A DNA stretch of 43,028 nucleotides from Rikenellaceae bacterium (GTDB lineage Bacteria; Bacteroidota; Bacteroidia; Bacteroidales; Rikenellaceae), in assembly GCA_031256675.1 (NCBI GenBank), contig JAIRQC010000094.1:1-43028 (forward strand), read 5' to 3'. Position numbers and translations under genes: made by a program. The notes beneath the pieces are model-generated. The model saw nothing but the letters and a program-made list of their open reading frames with translations. It was not told where the DNA came from and did no database searches. Positions 37,567 through 43,028 of this stretch are shown here, in pieces. Within the stretch, counting starts at the first letter, position 1; every line of letters starts with the position of its first letter.

Positions 37567-38853
37567 TTAAGGCCGTTGCAGCGCGCAATCCGTGTTCCAT
37601 TCCCCTGCTGCGTCGGGGTAGAGTGTCGGTCGCGGGTCGCCGAGGGCTTTGAGGCGGCGGTAGGCGTTGTACATGTTGTATCCGTTGCCGCACGCCCCGC
37701 CGAGCGACCAAGCAACGATGCACACATGGCTCGCCGAACGACGGTAAGCCGCCTCGACGCGCTCGGTGAAAAAGTTGGTCAGCCGCGGATCGTTCACCGC
37801 CCCCGAACGGTCGGCATGCGCCTCGCAGTGGATATTGGCCTGATCTATAACATACAGGCCTATCGCGTCGCACAGGTCGTAAAACCAGAACGGCTGCGGA
37901 TAGTCGACCCACAGGGCGTTGCGGCCTGCGCTTTTGAGCCGTTTCAAGTCTGCGGCGGTCTGTTTTTCGGTCGGCGCGGAGTTATAGCGCGCCATGTTGA
38001 GCTCCAGCGGTTTATGGTTGACCGTTATCCGCCCGTTCTCCATGCCTGTTGTCGCAAAGCCCACCCGCAACGGCACATATTCGATCGCACGGCCCCTGTT
38101 TTTTATATATAATGTAGTCTTGTAGAGGCGCGGGGCCGCCGGGCTCCACAGGTTGGCGAGAGCGTCGGGAACGTCGTCCGCAAAATGCACCGTGTCGGCC
38201 CCGCCCGGGGCGAGCGACGTTTCGCGCAGGTCGTAGTGGAGCCGCGTGCCGTCGGGCGAATAGATGTCGTAGCCGACGCTCAGCCGCTCTTCGGTGCGGT
38301 TGTCGTTGCGCACGGCCACGTCGATCATGATGCGTTTCCCGTCGGGCAGGGTTGTGATCCGGTAATCCTCGATGCGCACCCTGGGCTGGGCATATATAAA
38401 GCAGCGGAGGGGTTCGCTCCTTGCCGGCTCCATAGTCGCATCACTACTGTCGACGGCGAGCTCTATTTTGTTGCCGCCATCACGTACCAGCTGCGAAACG
38501 TCGAACTCCGACGGGGTGCGGCTGTCCTGCGAGCGGCCCTTGAACCTGCCGTTGACCGTCGCCTCAAACTTCGCCACCCCCTCGACATGCAGGAACACCT
38601 CGCGCCCCAGCCAGTCGAACGGCAACTCGACCCATGCGACAAGGTTGCCGTCGGCAAGACGTTCGAACGTAAGTTCCCTGTAATATGCAAGTTTCGTGCG
38701 GTCATACGCTTCGGCCAGCGGACGGGTCTCGTAGCTCATGAACTCGTTGCGAAGCGGCGCGCGTCCCTCGGAGGCCGGACGCGCCGCCTCCCACTGCTGC
38801 CGGGCCTGCGCCGAACAGGCGACAAGCGTCAACAAAAAAAACAGTCTTCTCAT
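37567..38853 (-). CDS. GH2-like protein, probable pseudoenzyme
   Basis: 428-aa exported protein (signal MRRLFFLLTLVACSAQA). It has the glycoside-hydrolase-2 order: jelly roll (40-150, WVELPFDWLGREVFLHVEGV), Ig-like sandwich (155-270) and the first part of the TIM barrel (275-428). In active GH2 enzymes the acid/base Glu sits in SLGNExGNG; here residues 383-391 read SLGGACGNG, so Asn and Glu are both lost. The DEANIE motif is DQANIHCE and the RHEH-type loop is MARYN. The barrel stops soon after, before any nucleophile Glu. It is therefore probably a carbohydrate-binding or structural protein rather than a beta-galactosidase. Next to the DUF4954 gene. Confidence 0.82.
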   Translation of the reverse strand: MRRLFFLLTLVACSAQARQQWEAARPASEGRAPLRNEFMSYETRPLAEAYDRTKLAYYRELTFERLADGNLVAWVELPFDWLGREVFLHVEGVAKFEATVNGRFKGRSQDSRTPSEFDVSQLVRDGGNKIELAVDSSDATMEPARSEPLRCFIYAQPRVRIEDYRITTLPDGKRIMIDVAVRNDNRTEERLSVGYDIYSPDGTRLHYDLRETSLAPGGADTVHFADDVPDALANLWSPAAPRLYKTTLYIKNRGRAIEYVPLRVGFATTGMENGRITVNHKPLELNMARYNSAPTEKQTAADLKRLKSAGRNALWVDYPQPFWFYDLCDAIGLYVIDQANIHCEAHADRSGAVNDPRLTNFFTERVEAAYRRSASHVCIVAWSLGGACGNGYNMYNAYRRLKALGDPRPTLYPDAAGEWNTDCALQRP

Positions 38854-38910
38854 TTTTCAATTATCATCCTCATGGCAAGGGCGAACAATGACGGAATGGT
38901 ACGCAATCCG

Positions 38911-40743
38911 CTATCTCCTCCTCACCGCAATAAAATCTTTGGCCGTCGCGCCGCAGTCTGCCGAAGCGTCTGCGCCGTAGCTGACCGTCATCGCCCCCTC
39001 GGAATCGCGCGCGCCGTCCTCCTCGGCCAGGCGGGCGAGATGCTCCATCTCGGCAATCCCCTCGCGGACTGCCGTTTCGACCTCCTCCGCCGACGGTTCG
39101 CGCCCAAGCGCCGCCCTCAGTCGCCCCATAGCCCAGCCGCGGGCACAGGGGACGTAACCCTCATGCAGCGCCTCGAACCGCGCCTGCAACTCCGCCAGCG
39201 AACCGACCGAGCCGCGCTCCACGTCGTCGCAAAGCCGCTCCACAAGCCCCTGCGGGGCGTACATCCCGCCTATGTCCACCCAGCAGCCATCGCCGTTGGC
39301 GTTGCAACCATCGCCGTTGGAGAGTATGAAGCCGAGCGTGGCCTTGCAGGCGCGGCGGTAGAGGTCGAGGCCGCGGCGGAGCATGGTTTTGCGGATGCGG
39401 ACGCGGTCGACGGCGTAGACCTCCATGTCGGTTTCGAGCAACGCCTCGCAACGCTCCACGGCGCGCATCATCCGCTCGCCGAGGTAGGGATTGTAGGCCT
39501 CGAAGCTGATCATGTCGCGTCGCGGGCCGGTGCGAACGTCGCGCCGCGGCCACTTGGCCATGTCGCGCACCATGCCGTGGCTGCGCAGCCCCGCCCCCGG
39601 CATCAGGAACGACCGTCCCTCCTCCTGAATAAGGTGCGAAAAGGGGAAGTCGCCGGTGTCGTGGTGGCTGAAATGGCGGCCTATGACCGTCGTGAACGCC
39701 CCCTCGCGCGCGGGGAGCATGATGTATGAGTCGCTGCCGGTCTTGCAGCCGCGCTCGTGAAGTCCCTGATGGACGGGGCCGCTGCGGAACAGGTGGTTGC
39801 TCTGGTTGGAGCCGCTGCCGGCGTTGAAGAACGAGAACATCCCGGCTATGAGCAGCGTCGAGCGGTGGTGGCTGACGGTGAAGGGGCCGGCAAAGATGGA
39901 ACATGCTTCGCCGTTGGCCATGAAGCTGTTGGCGAAGAATATGGAGTCGGCGGCCGCGAAGCCGCTCTCGGTGCGCACCCCCTCGCCGACGTAGCAGCGT
40001 TCGAGGCAGGCGCCCGTGTCGACGCGCGCGCCTTCGGCAAAGACGAAGTCGCGCGCCATAACCCCCGCGCCGACCCTCGTGCGGGCCTCGGGGGAGCTGT
40101 TGACCGTGCCGTTGACAAGTTGCACCGCGCCCGTCAGCCGCGCTTCGGGGCCGATGCGCACGTTGGTGATCTCGCCGCAACCCTCAATGCAGGCTCCCTC
40201 GCCGACGGTACCTCTGACAGATGCAACGCTGCGGGCATGGTCGCCGGAGAGGGCGCAGAGTTTTTCCACAAGTTTGGAACGGTGACGGTAAACTGCCGTC
40301 AGGTAGGCCGTCTGCGAGGTCAGAACATCGGTCAGCGTCACTTCGCGCCCTCCGGCCTCGTTGATCACCGCCGCCTGCACGCCGTTGCCGAACGAGCTCT
40401 CGCCCGTGGTCTGCATCACCCCCACGTCGGAGATATAGGCCCCGCTGCATATGTTGTAATTGGCGATATACGACCTGACGCCCGAGACGAACACCCTGTC
40501 GGCGAGGTCGCAGTCGATAAATTCGCACCCCTGCAACCGCGCCCGCCTCTCGACGCCGGCAGGGGAGACGACGCTGCCGTCGATGCGTCCCAGGCGCACA
40601 CGTCCCGAAAAGCGGCACCGCTCGATGTGCTCCGGCGTGAAATCCTCCGCCACGCTCACTCTCGTCCAGTCGTCCGACCCGTTGCCCGCCGCGATCAGCC
40701 GCTCTATCTCGCCGTCGTATAATTGCCTGTAACTTTTCATCAT
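38911..40743 (-). CDS. DUF4954 family protein (predicted left-handed beta-helix)
   Basis: 610-aa cytoplasmic protein without signal peptide. Long runs of short hydrophobic-turn repeats (SGVRSYIANYNICSGAYISDVGVM, ARLTGAVQLVNGTVNSSPEARTRVG, CYVGEGVRTESGFAAADSIF) indicate a left-handed parallel beta helix like hexapeptide-repeat acyl/nucleotidyltransferases, followed by a helical C-terminal part (about 420-600). HHRSTLLIAGMFSFFNAGSGSNQSNHLFRSGPVHQG is a strongly conserved-looking centre. Matches the DUF4954 family of Bacteroidetes and spirochaetes; the reaction, if any, is unknown. Its 3' neighbour is the GH2-like gene 57 bp downstream. Confidence 0.88.
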   Translation of the reverse strand: MMKSYRQLYDGEIERLIAAGNGSDDWTRVSVAEDFTPEHIERCRFSGRVRLGRIDGSVVSPAGVERRARLQGCEFIDCDLADRVFVSGVRSYIANYNICSGAYISDVGVMQTTGESSFGNGVQAAVINEAGGREVTLTDVLTSQTAYLTAVYRHRSKLVEKLCALSGDHARSVASVRGTVGEGACIEGCGEITNVRIGPEARLTGAVQLVNGTVNSSPEARTRVGAGVMARDFVFAEGARVDTGACLERCYVGEGVRTESGFAAADSIFFANSFMANGEACSIFAGPFTVSHHRSTLLIAGMFSFFNAGSGSNQSNHLFRSGPVHQGLHERGCKTGSDSYIMLPAREGAFTTVIGRHFSHHDTGDFPFSHLIQEEGRSFLMPGAGLRSHGMVRDMAKWPRRDVRTGPRRDMISFEAYNPYLGERMMRAVERCEALLETDMEVYAVDRVRIRKTMLRRGLDLYRRACKATLGFILSNGDGCNANGDGCWVDIGGMYAPQGLVERLCDDVERGSVGSLAELQARFEALHEGYVPCARGWAMGRLRAALGREPSAEEVETAVREGIAEMEHLARLAEEDGARDSEGAMTVSYGADASADCGATAKDFIAVRRR

Positions 40744-40947
40744 CTCCTGTCAATGGTTTGTTCATGCCCTCCGCCCACGTTCTTTGGCGTTCTTGTGCCT
40801 CGTTGCCGGCAGCTATTCATCCGCAGAACTGCGACAGCGGGCCCGTCTGTGTCCCGCCTGCGGACGAGTAGCTGCAATACAATAAGTGTCAAATGATTGC
40901 GAACACAGGGCTTGAATAAATCCTAAAAATTAATGTCGCATTGGCCG

Positions 40948-40974
40948 CAAAGATAGTTTTTTTTATTAATTTTG
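40948..40974. promoter_or_regulatory. Divergent promoter motifs, DUF4954 gene and lipoprotein gene
   Basis: TAATTTTG (40967-40974, plus) lies 26 nt before the lipoprotein ATG at 41001. CAAAGATA (40948-40955), which is TATCTTTG on the minus strand, points toward the DUF4954 gene about 205 bp away. The two -7 elements are 11 bp apart, so the promoters would interfere with each other. Confidence 0.5.
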
Positions 40975-41000
40975 TCTCGCACAAAAAACATGCCGAAGCC

Positions 41001-41987
41001 ATGAAAAAGTTCATCTTTTGTCTGGGCGTTGCAGCGTTTGCCGCCGGATGTCTCAAACCGATCAAAACGGAGGTTTCGCCCGTAGCGAAGGGGATTACCA
41101 TTTACAACTGCGCCGTAGCGCAGCACCTTCAGGCGATGGAGCCCGTCAATGTCGCATTCCGGCTCCACATCCTGCTCAGCGAGGCACAGGCACAGGGGGC
41201 GGCCAGCCTCGACGACGTAACGGTTACCATCGGCAACCAGAGCAAAATGTTGAAGGAGGTGCTCTTCGGCAGCAATTCCCTCGCCGCCACGCTCACCCCG
41301 AGCGGCGACGTATGGACGATAAGCTACCCCTCCTACTCCGGCTCGCGCAGCATCTATGACGGCAATCCCAAGTTCGGCACGCTGACCGTCGACACCGGCG
41401 GCAGTCTGCTCGACGCAGACGGCGCCGTATGGTCGGTCTCGACGCTCCCCGACGCCTCTCCTGTCGACCGTTTCGGCGTGGTGTGGGTAAACAGTTACAG
41501 CGAAGACCACGTCTACTCCGAGTTCTCCAACCTGACCATAACCCGTCAAAGCGCGTCTTCGTCTTGGAACATAGACGCATACAACGTCAAAAGCAACTTT
41601 TCCGGCTACATCCCCTCGTCGTGGACGCTCGGGTTCACCCTGAGCATGACGCCTCCCGCCGCCTCTTTAACGACACTCTTCGAGACCATGCTCGCAAGCG
41701 AGTACACCCTCTCCGGCGACGGCTACGGAACGAGTTTCTATGCGCTGGACAACACTTGTCGCTTCACGTACAACGCCGCCGAACTCAAATATTCCATCTG
41801 TAACTACGCGCCCTCGATATCCGGCGGCGACGCGCGCGCCACAATCGCCAACGACACATACGACATCACCTCGACATTCCCCGCCTCCCACGTCGAGTTG
41901 GTATGGAACCCATCCGCCACCGATCGCTGCAAACCATCTTTAACAATATCTTACAACGGTTCACAGGATACGCAGGAATCAAATTAA
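41001..41987 (+). CDS. Lipoprotein of unknown function, 328 aa
   Basis: Start [25 protein letters not shown] at 41001, with lipobox FAAGC (Cys17); a 20-residue upstream extension is leader. The mature part is Ser/Thr/Tyr-rich and beta-stranded ([39 protein letters not shown]) with no known motif, like surface lipoproteins of Bacteroidales. The TTG-less ATG has a close promoter motif. asnS begins 5 bp after its stop, so the two may share a transcript despite unrelated roles. Confidence 0.82.
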   Translation: MKKFIFCLGVAAFAAGCLKPIKTEVSPVAKGITIYNCAVAQHLQAMEPVNVAFRLHILLSEAQAQGAASLDDVTVTIGNQSKMLKEVLFGSNSLAATLTPSGDVWTISYPSYSGSRSIYDGNPKFGTLTVDTGGSLLDADGAVWSVSTLPDASPVDRFGVVWVNSYSEDHVYSEFSNLTITRQSASSSWNIDAYNVKSNFSGYIPSSWTLGFTLSMTPPAASLTTLFETMLASEYTLSGDGYGTSFYALDNTCRFTYNAAELKYSICNYAPSISGGDARATIANDTYDITSTFPASHVELVWNPSATDRCKPSLTISYNGSQDTQESN

Positions 41988-41992
41988 AACCT

Positions 41993-43028
41993 ATGAGAGA
42001 AAGAATTGCCGATATGCTCCGCTCGGGCGCAGTGGAGAGAGACGTAACCGTTAAGGGGTGGGTACGCACCAAACGGGGAAATAACAATATTGCGTTCATT
42101 GCGCTCAACGACGGGTCGACGATCCATAACATACAGGTCGTTGCACAGGTTGCGCACTTCGAGCAGGAGCTTCGGGAGGTGTCGACCGGGGCCTGTCTGC
42201 GGGTTGAGGGACGGCTGGTGGAGTCGATCGGTTCGGGACAGCCGGTGGAGGTGCAGGCGACAGGGATAGAGATACTCGGCCCTGCCGACCCTGCCACCTA
42301 TCCGTTGCAGAAAAAGGGCCACTCGCTCGAATTTCTGCGCGAGATAGCCTACCTGCGCCCGAGGACAAACACTTTCGGGGCGGTGCTGCGCATAAGGCAC
42401 GCAATGGCGTTCGCCATCCATAAATATTTCAACGACAAGGGGTTCTACTACCTGCACACCCCGCTCATCACCGCTTTGGACGCCGAAGGGGCCGGAGCGA
42501 TGTTCACCGTGACGACGCTCGAGGTGGGCAATCCGCCGCTGGGCGACGACGGCAAGGTCGACTACTCGCAGGACTTTTTCGGCAAACACACCAACCTCAC
42601 TGTTTCGGGACAGCTGGAAGGAGAACTCGGCGCGCTGGCGCTGGGGCAGATCTATACCTTCGGCCCGACGTTCCGCGCGGAGAACTCCAACACGCCGCGC
42701 CACCTGGCCGAGTTCTGGATGATCGAACCCGAAATGGCGTTCTACGAGCTGGAGGACAACATGGAGCTTGCCGAAGATTTCCTCAAATACCTGATAGCCT
42801 ACGCGCTGGACAACTGCAAGGACGACTTGCAGTTTCTCAACGACATGTACGACAAGGAGTTGCTCGACAGGCTGCGTTTCGTCGTGGCCAACGACTTCGT
42901 GCGGCTCGACTACACAGAGGGGATAAAAATTCTCGAGGCGAGCGGCGAGAAATTCGAGTTTCCCGTCGGCTGGGGGCTCGACCTGCAAAGCGAACACGAG
43001 CGTTATCTCGTTGAAAAACACTTCAAAA
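41993..43028 (+). CDS. asnS: Asparagine--tRNA ligase, 3' end outside window
   Basis: First 345 codons of asparaginyl-tRNA synthetase, which charges tRNA-Asn. Start [30 protein letters not shown]-terminal OB-fold anticodon-binding domain 1-105 ([23 protein letters not shown]), then class II catalytic domain with motif 1 region [36 protein letters not shown] and motif 2 [24 protein letters not shown], which binds ATP and the tRNA acceptor end. The insert [20 protein letters not shown] is typical of bacterial AsnRS rather than AspRS. Runs off the right edge before motif 3. Confidence 0.97.
   Translation, partial: MRERIADMLRSGAVERDVTVKGWVRTKRGNNNIAFIALNDGSTIHNIQVVAQVAHFEQELREVSTGACLRVEGRLVESIGSGQPVEVQATGIEILGPADPATYPLQKKGHSLEFLREIAYLRPRTNTFGAVLRIRHAMAFAIHKYFNDKGFYYLHTPLITALDAEGAGAMFTVTTLEVGNPPLGDDGKVDYSQDFFGKHTNLTVSGQLEGELGALALGQIYTFGPTFRAENSNTPRHLAEFWMIEPEMAFYELEDNMELAEDFLKYLIAYALDNCKDDLQFLNDMYDKELLDRLRFVVANDFVRLDYTEGIKILEASGEKFEFPVGWGLDLQSEHERYLVEKHFK

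Noticed and set aside
38185-39729. 514-codon plus ORF spanning two minus-strand genes
   Set aside because: It crosses the gap between the GH2-like and DUF4954 genes on the wrong strand and shows no domain.

Overview
The window looks like chromosomal DNA of a GC-rich member of the Bacteroidales, most plausibly Rikenellaceae/Alistipes-like. The grounds are Bacteroidetes-type promoters (TAnnTTTG at -7), families largely restricted to the phylum (SAM-like tyrosine recombinases, DUF349, DUF4954, DUF5723-like, ECF sigma plus TonB-type partner) and high-GC coding DNA with frequent long antisense ORFs. The genus is inferred; no 16S or ribosomal marker is present.

Layout. (1) 1-2006: two tandem minus-strand tyrosine recombinases, the edge of an integrated mobile element whose body lies left of the window. 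(2) 2007-2970: A/C-rich, gene-free leader holding two decayed copies of the ligA 5' end and a four-tract C-run (a G-quadruplex motif on the other strand). (3) 2971-6716: ligA, dapA and a convergent HAD phosphatase. (4) 6717-11706: prophage remnant (frameshifted tape-measure gene, truncated small phage gene) flanked by non-coding, strand-asymmetric DNA. (5) 11707-15283: nfo, a convergent terminator, a two-kinase operon (ROK kinase and NahK-like kinase) and a small zinc-ribbon gene. (6) 15284-24248: DUF349 protein, a degenerate repeat array, then pyrG-yidC-nnrD, a small conserved gene and deoC. (7) 24386-28337: lower-GC island of an exported protein, a frameshifted GH19/lysozyme-like gene, two broken paralogous genes, one with a lipoprotein N-terminus, and small ORFs; it resembles a decayed effector/immunity-type locus. 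(8) 28388-30177: two glycosyltransferases. (9) 30502-34072: a VWA-domain protein divergent from an ECF sigma factor and a membrane protein joining an anti-sigma-like N-terminus to a TonB C-terminal domain. (10) 34209-40743: minus-strand cell-envelope genes (DUF5723-like protein, large lipoprotein, GH2-like probable pseudoenzyme, DUF4954 beta-helix protein). (11) 41001-43028: lipoprotein and the start of asnS.

How the genes work together. Most of the window is housekeeping: DNA repair (ligA, nfo), lysine/cell-wall precursor synthesis (dapA), nucleotide metabolism (pyrG, deoC), metabolite repair (nnrD), membrane protein insertion (yidC) and tRNA charging (asnS). Interspersed are envelope modules and three scars of horizontal transfer. 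A palindromic repeat family occurs in three intergenic gaps and seems to have expanded into an array upstream of pyrG. The best candidates for something under-described are the ECF/TonB-hybrid/VWA module, in which two proteins carry a TonB-receptor-like DEVVV motif without a barrel, the decayed effector-like island, and the repeated ligA leader.
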